The translations under genes and the position numbers were made by a program. The notes beneath the pieces were generated by a model. The model made no database searches and was not told the DNA's origin. It saw nothing but the letters and a program-made list of their open reading frames with translations. Below are positions 34,620-49,917 of a stretch of 64,000 nt of DNA, in pieces. Each line of letters starts with the position of its first letter. The first letter of the stretch is position 1. The DNA is from Poronia punctata (taxonomy: Eukaryota > Ascomycota > Sordariomycetes > Xylariales > Xylariaceae): contig MU401541.1 of assembly GCA_022579005.1 (NCBI GenBank), positions 86,529 through 150,528 of the forward strand, given 5' to 3'.

Positions 34620-37600
34620 CTAAGAGAATCGTCCCTGTAACCCTTCCCACTCTCGTGAGCCCGCAATTTGGACCTCATTGCCGTCACCCTGGATCGGTTT
34701 CCCATCCATAATACTAGGGAGACGGATCTGTAGCCTAGCAGCAGCTTTCCTCATCTTGGAATGATCGATGTGCTGTCTCCTGCCTTGCTCTTGTCCCATG
34801 ATTACGTGCGTCTTCTGTATTATCGACGTCTGCCAGCTCTTCCAAGCCGCAAAGTCTTCGGCCTGCTTAGCAGCATGGTATTGTGGCGTAACCTTGGCCG
34901 GCCTCCAGGTCAACCTGTCCTTTGGAAGAGTGTTCAAGTCAAATACCTTGGCAGACGTAGCCATCTCTAGAAGCTCTGTCAATGCAGCCTTGCCCTCGGC
35001 AGCGACGAGACCCTTCCTCTGTTCAGTTACAGGCATCGGCTTCGTTAATGGCTCGGCGAGCCACTCGTGCCTGGCCTGTTCGGTGAGACGTGCGCGGCGG
35101 TTGTCTTCCCTGAGATAGCGCACGGCAGCCTGCAAGTTGGCGATTTCGTTCTTGAGAGCATCCATCTCGCGAGCTGTGGCGACGGCCCGTTCCTGGCCCG
35201 CCTTGGCACCTGCTGAAGAAGCCGCATCACCGTAGGCCCGGCTATCACCCGCAATCTTCTTCCACTTATCACGGTCGGCCTCGAGCGTCTTGGCCTCGCG
35301 GTCTTGTTGTTCAATGTCTTTCTTGAGGGTGTCAATCTTGTCTTGCGCCTCTACGATCTGTGCCTCGAGATCGGAGATGCGAGCAGCCTTGGCGTTGGCG
35401 TCCCGCATACGAGCTTCCAGCGTTTCGATGCGCAACGTAGCCGTGCTGAGGTTCTCATCCCGCAGGGCAATTTCGCGACGAGCTTGGCTGTAATGGTCTT
35501 TGAGCTGCCGGAGCTCTTCTTCCGCATCGACGGGGACCACCTTGAGTGCCTTGAGCTCCTGGGCCCGGAGAATCCAGGGTGCCGGGCTTCGTTCAAACTC
35601 TTGTGTCTGGGACAAGTCCCCGCACGCGGCAGCAAGGTCGTTTACCTGGCTGGTCAGAGTTCGAATCTTGGAGAGGTAAGTCGAGAACAGGTCCGACTCG
35701 GCGGATGAGAAGCCAGTCATGACGGTCTGGTGTACCGTGCTCTGTACTTCCGGATAAGTGAACGGTTCTTCACGTCCCTCCACAGTAAGTAGCTTATGTA
35801 AATCGATGCCGATGCTGCGTGACATGCCCCCTAGCTCACGGCAGGCCGACTCGCACTGCTCGAAAACGTCCAGAGATTCGGGTGCCAGTGCCAACGACCG
35901 TGCCCTGAGATCTTCGAGAGACCGCACCGCTTTCGACACGACGACTTTGGCGCTGCGAGTCTGCGTGACGACAGCCTCGATGCGTCTGGAAAAGTGTTGA
36001 GCAAGCTCGTCTTCCTCGCCGTTGGCCGGGATGACCCGTTGAACCATGTCCTTGGTGATACCAAAAGCCGTAGCAGCCGAGTCCAAGTAGCTCTGCATCA
36101 ACATCGTCTTCATATGTACCTCGTCCGCAAAGCTTTCCAGTCCTTCGGAAATGTGTACTTCTCCGAGATGGGACATCAGAGCGATGCTGCGCTGCAGTTC
36201 GCCTGCACACTGCTTCTCCTTGAGCTCATCGCGCTTGAGGCCCTCGACCCAGTTATTGAGAGCGCGCTCTACAGGCTCCAACTCGTACAGGGCAGCCTGG
36301 TACCTGGCGAATTCCTCGAGAGAACAATGACTGATGGCATTGACGAAACGGTCACACATCGACGAAACCCAGGTGAGCTTGTCTAATACGTCGCAACCGG
36401 CAAAAACATCGTCCTCGTGCCCAGCATGCGCCTGGCCGACTCTTTCCTTGATGAAACCATGCAATAACGTAGCCTTGAACGACAAGCGAGTAAACCGCAG
36501 TAGTGCAAGAACGGAGTCCTTGTCTACGTCAAAGGTCTCGGGCAGGAATAGCTTGACGATATCCAGGTGCTGCTGTGCTTCCTGCGCGCCCATTCGCTGG
36601 AGCTCCAGATCGATCGTCTTGATCTGTGTCTTGGTAGCAGAGATGTGGAGTTTCTGGTTCAGGTCCATCATGAGTCGGGCGTTGCTGTTGAGCTGGTCTG
36701 ATTCGGCCTCGTTGACGGCATGAGAGGCACGCATATCTTCAAGATCCGACTGCAGGTTTGTGACGAGCTCGCGGAAGCGTGATAGCGTATATTCCAGATC
36801 ACCGATAACGTCCTCCTTTTCTGCAGCCCGCCGAGCCTGTTCTGTGATGATGTTATCTTTAAAGTCGAGTTCTTCCTGCATCTCTCTCTCGTTCTGCACA
36901 TGGTTGACTTCAAGCTCGTCGTTGATCTCCTTCAACGCTTCGAGGTCTTCTACCACTGCCTTGAGCTCCTGGATCTGCTCTGACTGCTGCAGCTTTTCGT
37001 AGCTCAGTTGCTCGATCATGGCTTCGGCCCCCAAGTTGTCGTCCAGTTGCTGTCGCAAGTCCTCGGCGCGCGATTCAGATTCCAACAGTTTCTCCTTGGC
37101 AATCTGATACTGTTCTTTGACAGCTTCGAATTCTTCGAGGTCCTTCTCCAAAGCCTTGATTCGTGCCTTGTTCTCTTCGTCTTGCTCTTCGGTGATATCC
37201 CGCAGCCGGATGAGAGCCTCACGTAGTCGTTCATTGTTCCTCTCCATCTGCAGCCACCCGGCGCTCGCTCTCTCCTCCGGTGACATGCCCTCAGAGTATT
37301 CTGTATTTTCCTCCCGCAGAATCTCGACCTCCAATTCCAGCTCCTCTGCCTTCTGCTTTAGTGCTTCGAGCTCGACCTTTAAGACCTCGGCAGTTTCCTC
37401 GGCCATCTCACGATCTAGCGTCGCAAGCTCCATGATCGAATCGTGCTCAGCTTGAAGCGCTTCGATCTGCTCCAGGCTCTCTTCCGCCTCCTTGAGCTGT
37501 TTTCGTAGAGTAACATTTTCCTGTACCGTTGACTGGAACTTGCTTTCGATCTTTTTATTAATACTTTCGAACTTGTCCCGCTGCTCCTGCAGTTTTTCCA

Positions 37601-38696
37601 ATTCCTTCAACCTATCACGATCCTCGGCCCTCTTCCGCTCTAGTATTTTGAGTTTCGTTTTGAGGTCCTCATTTTCTCTACTGACAGCATTGTTGGCGCC
37701 TGTTGTTCGGGCCGAATTAGCCGTTGCAGGCGTTCGAGAGGATGATGCACTCGCGGGCGGTTTCGAAGGAGCCGACGCGGGGTTGCCCGACGTGAGCTTT
37801 TCTAGTGCTTTTGTCCTGTACCGCACCGGGCTAGTCGTCTGTTCTCCGTCGCTTCTAAGAGGAGAAGTAATCCCTGATCTATCTCCTGTCTCATTACCCG
37901 AAGCCGAGTCGGCAGACAACACTCTGCCCGAGGGCGGACGGGTGAGTCGTTGACCAGGCGCTAACGACATCCTTCCGCCTGTAGGTTTTCCCACTCCGCC
38001 GACCGTCCTTCCGGTTGTCACAGCGGACATCGAACTCTGTCTTCTACCACCGGCCGAAGGTAGTGCAGGAGGTCCCATAGACGTCCTCGCACTAATCGAA
38101 GGTCGAGCTTTTGCCCCAACAGCGGGGGGTCGTGTATTTGATGGTGTGCCGGTTCGGGATGTTGCCGTACTCGACGGTGCCGTGACAAGTTGTTTCGTGG
38201 GTGACTTTGTTGGAGACTGGGACATGCCATGTTAGCTTTAACATACAACCGGAAGATGAAGCTCGGGTCAACACACCCTTATTGTACTGGACGGACGGGA
38301 GGCTCGCGGCACTGGGCTCGGACTAGGGGCGTTCAGGCTCATTCGCTTCCCCATAGAGGGGTCGGTGACAGAGGTCGGCCGTGCGACAGCGCTCGACCCC
38401 CCGACATTGCTTACTCGGGAGGATTTTCGTATAGGGGCGGCGGCTGATTTCGGTGCAGCAGAGGGTGCGGACTGCTGCAAGATGGTAACAGTCGTAGGAC
38501 GGACGAACATGCCCCTTCCAGGCGAGCAATCGAAGTATCTCTCGCCCTGGACGGAGCCGTCATTCTTGCCCATTCCATCCTCTAGCTCGATACCGACCCA
38601 GTCTCCCACTGCGAAATGGGTCTGGCCAACAAAGCGGACGACAGCATTGCGACCATCGCTAAGCCGGATATACTGGCCGACTGCTATCTCCGACAT
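34620..38696 (-). CDS. ro-3: Dynactin large subunit p150Glued
   Basis: Two exons, complement(34620-38216, 38277-38696), give 1338 aa. The 60-nt intron (38217-38276) has donor GTGTGT, a GCTAAC branch site and CAG acceptor; the join is in phase 0. p150Glued binds dynein intermediate chain and microtubules in the dynactin complex, and acts in nuclear migration and organelle transport (ro-3 in Neurospora, nudM in Aspergillus). Exon 1 has the CAP-Gly domain (about 1-75) with GDWVGIELEDGMGKNDGSV and GERYFDC; GKNDG is the groove that binds EEY/F tails. A Ser/Pro/Arg-rich basic linker (about 80-315) follows, then coiled coil 1 (about 317-680), the dynactin domain (about 690-970) and coiled coil 2 (about 1060-1200). 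Start ATG 38696 gives MSEIAVGQYIRLSDG, with no plausible earlier ATG. The length fits fungal orthologues. Confidence 0.95.
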
Positions 38697-39535
38697 GATT
38701 TTCTTTTCTGCTTTGGCATTTGAACTGTCAAGAGGTTGGTTAGTACATGGCAAGCCGCCCTTTTTTGGTAGAAAACCGAGCCGGAATTGCTTTGGTTGTG
38801 CTTTGGGATATGACGATGTAGTACCTTTGTCCAATGAACGCGTCTGCGCCCGTATGTTGTGTCACTTATTCATTTACGCGACTTGCATAACTCGGTGTAG
38901 ACGTTAATGTGCATGTAAATAAACAAAATATGGGTCCTCACCCCCTATTCCGTCGGGACAGGATGCTGCACTTTCTCTACGAGGATGAATACAGATTCAA
39001 TATGATTGATTTATAAACATTTGCTGCTTCGACTGCCTCTTTACTCTCGTCTTTTACACTCGGGAAATAGCAAATGGAATATGAATTCAATTGATTACCA
39101 TCAGTCTATCCGTTCAGAAACGGAGCCACATGTTATTGGCCTGCGTATACCAATGAATACGGATGCCTACTCCTAGATTCTTCTCTAGGGATTGCAAAAA
39201 GGAAGAAAGTATCGTTTCTTCGTCGTCGACACTAATCATAGGGTTTTAATTCCTTTTATAGTGTCAATATTGTCTGACCTTGCCTTTGAGACAAGGAGTA
39301 GATGGGAACGACTACACAGGTGAGATCACATCGGGCCCTTTTTTCAAACTCGGTATTTTGTTAAACTGCTCCTCTCACTTCACGTCTTTCGACTGTAGAA
39401 CACCGCGTTATATTTCCATTTTCTTTCATCCAAGTAGGTAGATCAGATCTCGCCTCACTTTTACCTCCCGTACTATAACCACAAACACACACTCTCTCTT
39501 TCTCTCTGTCTTATATCAAGTAGATAACAATCAAA
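38697..39535. other. Dynactin promoter and 3' flank of the HMG-box gene
   Basis: 839 bases with both neighbours on the minus strand. No further gene was recognised. A CT-rich stretch near 39485-39510 lies just beyond the HMG-box gene stop. Confidence 0.55.
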
Positions 39536-42205
39536 TCACTCCCTCACATACCCAGCACCAACATTCCCAGCCCTAACCCACTCAGCAATCTCAAACCCCA
39601 GTCTCCTCTCGAGCTTCTCATCAATCTTTCCTCCCTCTGGAACATTCAAAACCATAACCCCTTGCCCTCCCGCTACCATCTCAACACTTGCAGTATCTCC
39701 TTTCTTGACATAAACCGTCAAATCAGCCCCAACAATCCCTCTCCAAAGCGTAGCAACCCACTGCCAATGATCCGGCGGTCCGTATCGATCATTGATATGT
39801 AAGGCGGCTGCGTATCGGTCCGAGAAAGTCAGGCTGTAGCCGTCGGATATTAATGCCACTGGTAACTTTTCACTTTCTTCCTTTGGAGTCGTGATGTACC
39901 GCACCAGATCCTCAGATGTCTTATGCCATTTTAGGATCCGGGCGACGTAGTTCGCTATGGGACTTATTAAAGATGATGACGACTGCTTGATGATTCCGAG
40001 TCCGACGCCACCCTCGGCATTTTCGTGGTGTCCCGGACTGGTATGTGCTATTGCGGATGTCGTGTTGTCTTCAGACCATACTTTTACCGCGAATTCCAAT
40101 GATGCAGATAGAGACTTTTCTATCACCCCTGCTACGTCTTTGAGCACGCTTGTCGGTGCCCCGCCTTCTACGGCTATGATGGGTCCTCGCGTCTGGTTCC
40201 GGGGCCATTGGAGAGGGGGGCTGATTATTCGGAGGAGCTCGAGTTTCAGTTGGAATGTCCATTTGGGAGGAGGGATTGGGGATTGGGGTTGTGCTTGCGA
40301 TTGGGGTTGTGTCCTGATACCCCCGGCTGATTGTGGTTGTTGTGTTATTTGTCTCGCTCCTGGTTCTGTCTCTTGTATTTGCGTTGTCTGTAGAGGTGGT
40401 AATCGGAGAGACTCGTCGAAACCGGCCTTGGGACGACCCGGCGTGTGGATCGGTGAGTAGGGCATGTTTTGCCGCGATGGTGGGGGTGGTGGTGGTGGTT
40501 GCATGGCAGGGTGGCCCGAGTAACCCTGCGTGCGATATTGCGGAGGCCTGGGGAGTTGCCCTGTTGCTGATAGGGGTGGTCCGCTAATGGATGGACGAGG
40601 CGGGTATCGAGGATCGTAGCCCATGTGCGGAGATCCAGGAACGTAGACCGCCACGCCGTTATAGCGTCGTCGTTTTCCCTCGGGCGGGATCACCATCCCC
40701 GGGTGGGGCGTACCTGTCGGCGACATCATCGGATAATCGTCATCCATGTCTCTATGATGATAGGGCTGCGTATAACGGCGTCCATTGGCGTCCACGGGAA
40801 TCATGCCGCCGCTCGACGAGGACCCGTGTCTCTGGTGGTTCGTCGCGTGCTGCATGTAGGGCTGCATATTGCCCAAACGTTCCGGAGGCGGAGGCGGAGG
40901 CGGCGATGCCACGCCAAAGGGTGTCGTGGGTGTTCTCGGCGTTGCTATATAACGTCCACCGCACCTGGGACACCGTCCAGGTGTATCCTCGCTCAGGGAC
41001 GCGGACTTTCCGCTACCGTTCTTCCCTCCTCGTCGAGGCTGGTACCGGTATCCGGGATACTGACGCTGATGGCGGATCTTCTCTTGTTCTGCCTCGTTCT
41101 TCCAATAAGCCTTCTCGTGCTCGGGCTCGTCGTGCCACTTCTCGCCTATAAGCTTGGATATTTCTGGGTTGGCGAGGCCGGGATGTTGCTTGGCGATTTG
41201 GCTTTGCCAACTCTGCCGATAAAGGATGAATGCTACAAAGACGGCGGTGTATAAAGGTTAGCCAATATTCTCTCCTTGTTCGGGGTCAACCCTCTTTGTT
41301 ACAGTTTTTCCTTTTTGTTGTGATTGTGCTTGTGTGCTCGTGTTTCTGTGTTTTAATAATCTGATTTGGAATCATTCGGCGCCGAGGATATAAAGGTCGA
41401 ATTTAGAACAAGAAGTCAGGGTCTCAACCCCCTTTCATCATCTGGGTCGATATTATTCTTTGAGACTTCTCAAACAAGAGGGGTTGCGGACAAAGAATCT
41501 ATCTTTTCCGAGTTCTCATCTTCGGTATCAGAGGATATCGTATTGTCACGTGCAAGGGAAGGGGGTACGACGTGAGGAAATCAACATCGAAATGAACGAA
41601 ATCGGAGGGATGGACAGGAAAACCAAATTACTGAAAATACAAGATGAAATGAGATGAGATGCCAGGGGCAAACGGCAAGACCGTGGAGACGGGTCTCAGA
41701 AGAAAACAGGGCAAAGACGGAAGAAACGAGTCAAATGAATCACACAACTCTGGGAGATGAGATATAAGACCATACACATACCGTTTCTCGGTCTCGGTAC
41801 CTTGGGTGCCTTAGGACACAAACATATCAGTTCCCGTGGCCCCTGACCACGGTCCAAGGCTGGTGTATAGAGACTCAACTTGGCCACGTTGGGGTGATTT
41901 GCCTCGTCAATATCGATTGCCTTTGCCCGTCTTTTAGTCCTGACATCGTCACGGTTGTAAGAGGGTGTTGCCGGTGTTGGAGGGAGTTCTGCCTTGGCTG
42001 TTGTCGGCATGACGGGTGAGCTGTGAGGCCGCTTTGGTAATACCGGGTCGATCTTGCTAGTCGATAGATCAAGAGGCGGGGGACGATGTTGTTGAGGTAT
42101 GGCCGAGAGTCTTCCCTCTTTGAGATTTGAGTCTAGAGGTGAGGAGGGATAGGAAGACGGCGTAGAGCCGTAAGGGCCACTTGAGAGACTTGCTGTGTCG
42201 GTCAT
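39536..42205 (-). CDS. HMG-box DNA-binding protein
   Basis: Two exons, complement(39536-41232, 41782-42205), encode 706 aa. The donor is GTATGT at 41781 and the acceptor TTTGTAG ends at 41233; the 549-nt intron splits the HMG box itself. The phase-1 join restores KVPRPRN-AFILYRQ. The box (about residues 132-205) continues with HPGLANPEISKLIGEKW and RHQRQYPGYRY, typical of sequence-specific fungal HMG (MATA/SOX-like) proteins. A short zinc-ribbon-like CPRCGGRY follows at about 229-236. The middle is rich in Pro, Gln and His. A C-terminal domain (about 470-706) containing WTFQLKLELLRIISPPLQWP and YVARILKWHKTSEDLVRYIT is shared with related fungal HMG proteins. It is a likely transcriptional regulator, possibly of sexual development, but the target genes are unknown. 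Confidence 0.88.
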
Positions 42206-45105
42206 GGTCTCCTTCGTTTGGATGATCGCATGTCCTTATTGCGGGAAGGCGGTAAGATGGATCCGTCTGTTTTCTTTCTCTCTGTTGTTACGAACGGGAG
42301 TAAACCGGACGGGAAAGCTAGGGTCGACAAAGTACGGGGACAGGGGTGTAACTCTCCAGAATATACGAGCTCTCACAAAAGTTCTCAAGGTGCTCGAATT
42401 ACCAGATCTACAAAGTTTTGCTTGAGAGAGGAATGGAAGAAGCAATGCTATAGTTTTCTTGCCTTTTACCCTTTTTCTTCTCGATTTGGGTCATTAGGGT
42501 TTAGATTATAAGAGACGAGAACGAGAACGAGACAAGAGACACTCCAGAGAAAACAAGAGGATAGTTGAAAGTACATCAAGCGGCCTTCTGCTCATTGTTC
42601 GCTATTGCTTGCTCTTGTTCTCTGAAGGGGGCTTGATGGTGGCGGAGAGAGAAATGAGACAACGGCAACAGGAGAAAGGGAACAGAGGGAACGGATGGGT
42701 AGATAGATAAATGCAATTCGAGATTGGATTGGATGAGAGGGGACGAAACGACGGGCAGTGACGACAACAACATCCATCAACGAGAACAGAGGGAACCAAG
42801 TGCTTGTGTTGAAATATGAGGAGGGGATTGTCCTCCTACGGTATCATGTCTCTTCCCTCCATCTTGGCCGTTTGCACAAAGAGGAGAGGCGCACACCATG
42901 CCCTTCCCTGCAGCAGGACAATGAGCGGTATGAAGGGCATCGTCAAGAGAAGGGGGTTCCCGGGCTTACTCCCTACACAAACAAATGCTCGGGGCAACGT
43001 CTCTCCATTTCAGTGGTTGTGGTTTATGCCTCATCCGTCTTCTTTGTTATCGACCGGTCACCTTCTCATGGGTCGTGCAGCTTCCCCTCTTACATGACAC
43101 ATCAAAACTGTAGGCATTAGTCTAGTGATTGCCAAAAGGGATGCCTTGGTATCGTGCGCGTGCCAGCTTGGTAGTCGCTGTGGATTGGTCCTTCCACGCG
43201 TCTCAGATTTTCTTTGTCCGGCTTTTTCGATGACGGAAAGGGGATAGGGTTACAATTACCGTACTAGGCCTATAGTCAAGCACCAAGGTCTTTAAAGTAT
43301 TCTCCGCAAAGATAGTTGATCTAAGTACCTTGTAATCCTATAGTGTTGTTTAGTTTCATCGTAAATTGTTCATGTTGTCCCATCTTCTCTTCGCGGGGTT
43401 GAATGCGTTGGTAAGTACCGTAGCGTTGAAGCTTCAAAGGTCAAAGGTTCTACTGTGATGACCAAGATACGACTAACTGTCTATCAAGAATCTCTATGTC
43501 TCGGGAAACTACCGAGATCCTGCAGGTATGACATGGCGAATGCGAGTAAGAAGATGGTCGGTGACCAACCTTTGTTATCCAAGGCGTTTGTATAATCAGC
43601 GTGGGTGGTCATTAGCATTACAAATTATACCTCCAATATAGCATAGCATACCAACTAACCAACCACCGGACCGAAAATTAGAAGAAACCCAACCCATCTG
43701 AGGCTCTTCAAATATTATATTACCCGTGATATGGTTTGCATAGGTTTTATATCTGGTAGGATCATTAACACAGCTGTACGAGACCTGGGTGACGGGTAAC
43801 ATTAAGGGGCGTCCATTTGATAGACTGATATGTACATAGACTACCTCTGTTCCGTCCTGTCCAGGTTGCCAAGGATAACGTTTGGTTCATACAACCAATG
43901 AGAGGATGATGAATAATACCTTAATAGGCTACCATAGACAGGTGAAGGGTGAAGCATGTGGTCTGCCCGCTTGCGCGACCCGAGAACGGGCATGCCTAGC
44001 CAGGGGTTCCCTCGCCAAATTCGTTATTTGCGTCCGTAGCCGCATATCATTCTTACTTGCATGATCATGCTTATTGGATCTTAAAATAAAATAAAAATCA
44101 AGAGACAACTGGGCGGTTGTGTTGGCCACGTGCTCAATCATAGTGTAGTTATAATAGTATCTAAGCATGTATGCAAGGGGGCGTTTGTATATGTCTCTAG
44201 TTGGACATAAACATACCGTAATTCCATCCATCAACAACACTAGGAATGCTACTGCACTCGCCCTTGTTTCACGTTTCAACTTCTTCCTCTTCCGGCGGAG
44301 ATAGGTAATCCCTTACCTACTCGCACATATTATAAATATAATCTGCCTGGAATGTTGTTCGTTCCATCCATAGACCCTTAGTACCTAGGATCTACTCGTA
44401 ACCTATATTCACTCACACAGCAACGACGTGAAACCCAACAAAGCCGATTGTCCCGCCGATTCGGGTCATATTGGCCGAATTCGGTATAATGTGGTTCTCA
44501 TCTTACTCCTTACTTCCCTTGGTCTAATGAAACCGAACAGCGTGCGTTTGGCTACCGTGTCTCAGTTTGTCTAGAGACTATCTCTGATACAAATGTCATT
44601 CCTTAGCCAGCGCCTTTTCAAATGCATTGTTTTGTAGACTACTACCCAAGTGGATCGAGCCCGTACCTAACAAGCCGTCAATCTCATCACCGGCCTCTCA
44701 ACGGTTACCCAACCGTGCTTCAGAACTTGATGCTAGCACTTAGTTACACCGAGACTTCTTCAATATTTACTACCCATATATCAGAGAACTTCATTTGGCT
44801 CGATTGGAAAATCAAAATAAAACTCCGAAACCCCTGCCGTCTCCGTTCACCGTGTTTTTGTTGCATCCTCGGGGAAAACCCCCTTGACCAGATTCGCCAT
44901 GTCCTGTGCAACCCGGGAAAGGTTAAGGCCGGATATGGATGGTAAATGAAGTAATACAACGCCCATTTATAGGACCGCGTCATTCCAGACAGTTCATATA
45001 ACTCGTTTGGCCGCCCTGGAGAGCTCCCTCGACGTCCTAGGTATTCTCTCCCTTTTTCATCACGCTTACCATACCTGCTTAATCCGACAATGTATGCCTT
45101 TTTTA
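42206..45105. other. 2.9-kb region between the HMG-box promoter and RVB1 3' end
   Basis: No gene was recognised. The first 900 bases are purine/pyrimidine-skewed (GAGAACGAGAACGAGAC near 42515) and probably form the HMG-box gene leader and promoter. Open frames in 42758-43120 and 44622-45109 show no family features. Confidence 0.55.
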
Positions 45106-46753
<1,648 letters not shown>

Positions 46754-47376
46754 GTTGGCGGGGGAGCCTTCAAATGAAGGGTCAAGAGGTTTGCGGTCGA
46801 GGGCTAGATTAGAGGTTGAATGGAAGTGGGATAAATCGAGTGACGGCCAACGGGGGTTCGGTATTCTTAAAATAGCGTTTACCGACGGGGATTCGTTTGC
46901 AAATTAAGATATGGTGGTGGTACTTAATAAGCAAGTTTGGTAGGTATAATGTATTACCTTATGGGTTGTATTTCCTGCCGGTAGAAGCTTCAATTGAGCT
47001 TTCAGCTTTATTGAGTCGCGAACTTTTTCGAGGCGCGACGCAGGGCAAACCATGTGTAATACAGTGTTATATATACCGTATATATCACAGGCACTGTTCA
47101 CTCCACATCCATTACCACGCTCAGCAATACCTCTTTGTCTTATCACCAGTTAATTAATTCGGTCTCTTCTTCTTCTACGAGTACGAGGTGAAGTTACCGT
47201 TGGGAATGGGCCGGATCATTCTTCATAATCCTCTGGATATGTGTTTTTCAGGAAGCATACGAATGAATATGCTGCCGTCATTGTCCTAGGGTCGGCAGAC
47301 ATGAGGTAGGCAATCCCCCCTTTATACCTGAATAGTTTCATAAACATGCAGACTTAAGATATCATAAATACATGTA
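46754..47376. other. RVB1 promoter and 3' flank of the transporter gene
   Basis: 623 bases, both neighbours on the minus strand. A TACGAGTA motif lies at 47176-47183. No coding signal is seen. Confidence 0.55.
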
Positions 47377-48948
47377 TTATGCCCTTGCCCCCAAGTTCTC
47401 GTACTCAATGTCTCCCTCATCATCATCCTCTCTTCTACTCAACATAGGTATTCCCTCAGCCCCAGATGTAGCCATAGCACTCTCAACATCAACCGTCCGA
47501 CACCTACCATCCCCCACCCCCCTTTCCCCTCCATTATTATTCTTCCCAACCGCAACCCATACAGCGCCAGCAACAATCATCGCACAACCAGTACCACTTA
47601 ACCAATCCAAGCTCGTCCCCCAGACAAACCTGTCGAACCCTGCCGCGAAGAGCATATGCGTGTAAGTCATAGCAACCGCCCTATTACTGCGCTCAGCCGC
47701 CAAGCCCTTGGTGATGAGCACCTGTGTCGCCAGCCCGCACGACGTGATAAACAAGAGCAACCCCCACTGCCGCAACGACGAAGGGAGTCCGAGCCGGAGA
47801 TCGGGCTGTCCCACGTCCGCGAGGGGCGCAATCGTCAGGACCGAGAACGTGACTAGCACGCACATGGTACTGAAATAGTTGACGGAGACGAGTGTATGTG
47901 CCCTGGTCCCGATGGCGCGCATCGCTGTGAAGGCGAAAGATCCTCCTAGGACACCGAGGAGGGCAAATCCTATAGCACCCAGACGCTCGGATGTGGTCGC
48001 GCTGTCCGGCCCAATCAGCCCGGTCGAATTGTCGGCGAGTGCCTGTGCTTCTTGTGCCGCTGTTGTCCCTGAGGATAATAACGTCGTCGGTTTCGTAATC
48101 AGCACTATGCCTCCTAGCGCGAGGAGCGAGGCAAATTGCTCGGTGCGAGTATACGGATCCCCGAGAAGGAGATGACACCAGTATCCCGCCAAGTTGGGGG
48201 CCAGGAAGGTGATCACCGTTGCCTCTGCGAGGGGGAGATACTTCATTGAGTACCACATGCCACTGTACGTTTGTTAGCTGCTTCAGTTCAGTCTGGCCTA
48301 TACGGGGGCAAGAACAAGAAACTTCTTCGGATGAAGAAAAAAGCAGGGTGTTGTAAAATCATACTATATCCCAAAGAACCCAACAGAGCCACGAGCCAGG
48401 AGCAGCCATCGCACTTTCGGATCGCCGAGAACACCATGTGGGATCCGCCGTCTGTGGATATACACGACGCACGCAAGAGTCGTCAGGAGCATGCGGCAGA
48501 ATAGAAGCTGCATTGGGTCCAGTTTCTCATCGACCTCGCCTAGCTCGAGCAGACGCGCTGCGAGATTCATCAAGGCGCCGAAGAGCTGCGAGATGACGAC
48601 GAGTAAGGGGGCTTTGTGTCTATGCCATTGGACCGCGCAAACCCCCCGAAAGCCTTTCCGTGTCGCGGGAACGGCCCCATGATCCGAGATGGATATTGTT
48701 GTTGGGGGCAGGAATAAGTCCTGGAGACTTATCGGCGAAGCACGCCCGGATTGTAATAAGGGGCTGGGAGAGAGGCGGTCGAAACGACTTGGGTCTAGGA
48801 AATCTGTATCTAATTCTTTCCTCTTATCATTCTTTTTCGAGGCGTCAAGCATTGGGGAGTAAAGAATGCGATCTGATGTATGTTGGGGGTTCTCCTCATT
48901 TATGCCTTTGGAACCGGCTGGTTGAGGCTTCAGTCTGGGCGAAGCCAT
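47377..48948 (-). CDS. EamA/DMT-superfamily membrane transporter (SLC35G-like)
   Basis: Two exons, complement(47377-48262, 48365-48948), encode 489 aa. The 102-nt intron has donor GTATGA and acceptor GTACAG; the phase-2 join reads GFFGI-YGMWYSMKYL. The soluble N-terminal tail (about 1-110) is polar. About ten hydrophobic segments follow, in the two EamA repeats of drug/metabolite transporters. These begin at PLLVVISQLFGALMNLAARL (about 114), MQLLFCRMLLTTLACVVYI and the well-conserved YLPLAEATVITFLAPNLAGY. The second repeat contains ALLGVLGGSFAFTAMRAIG and SNRAVAMTYTHMLFAAGFD. The C-terminus is acidic. The nearest known group is SLC35G/acyl-malonyl-condensing-enzyme-like, whose substrates are mostly undefined, so no substrate is proposed. 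It probably sits in the plasma membrane or an endomembrane. Confidence 0.88.
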
Positions 48949-49917
48949 GGTCTATTCTAGAGATGATCTATTTATTATTTTAAAAGAGTTATACTGGATG
49001 AGAGGTCATGGAACAGGAAAAATAACCGATACACGCTACTCATCAGTCTATACAATGTAAACAAACCCGTAGCCCATGTAAAGACGAAAAATGGGAAGAA
49101 TACGATGTCCTGCTATCGGCCGCGTGTATGAGGAGTGTATGACGATATTCTACCTAGCAAGGAAACGAATAAATGCAAACCGAGTTTACTGTACCTCATC
49201 TGGGCATCAAACGTCTATCTACTTTAGTTTAGCTCACCACACTCTACACCTACATCGGCTGCACGACGGCTCGATGACCAACCTAGCGTGGCTGGGCGGC
49301 TGTTGTGTTGTGTTGTGGGGAAATCAAGACCAGAAACAAAGCGCGCGGAAGCTCGGATGCAACAGCTCGATGCATCGTCCAACCGGGGCATCACAATCGG
49401 AACCACTCGTACCTGATTTTACCCAATCCGCCTTGCGGCTCCCACAACACCAGGTTGGGTACTGGTAGGATTTAGGTGTAGGTCACTAACCGACCATTTT
49501 TGTCATCATTCTGGTAGGTCAGTCCCGTTTCCTGGATACTTTATGCAGTGGAGTGCCGGGACGGCTCCAAGTTGCTCTACTATTAGTGGCAAGCGCCGAT
49601 ATCGCCGGACCATAACAGCATAATGAGTTGGCAGGCTGAGGTCGGAGGTGTGGGCGCCCCACCTGCATCCCGTCAACTTGAGTTCCGCCACAGACAGCAC
49701 CCGACACGGTGAAAGACTGGATTTCCGAACCATTGGGCCTGAATCCCGATTAAAAGACAACGAAAGGTCTAGGTAATGCACCAACGCCGGTATCAAAAAG
49801 CAATTTGGTATATTCCCCCCCGAGACTCCGTTGCTATGCTTGTATGTAAAAAAAGGAAAACAGCCGCCGGAGAGACAGACAACGTGGCCTGGAGGCGTAA
49901 ATAACTGCATCGAGGAT
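48949..49917. other. Transporter promoter and TAF13 3' flank
   Basis: 969 bases with no recognisable gene. Short frames at 49091-49468 (+) and 49506-49949 (-, GTG start, overlapping the TAF13 end) have no family features. Confidence 0.55.

Noticed and set aside
35304..37953. Several 90-150 codon plus-strand frames opposite dynactin
   Set aside because: They are antisense shadows of the coiled-coil coding sequence, caused by its codon bias.
40591..41254. 186- and 209-codon plus-strand frames opposite the HMG-box gene
   Set aside because: Antisense shadows rich in Arg and Ser; the opposite strand carries the conserved HMG box in frame.
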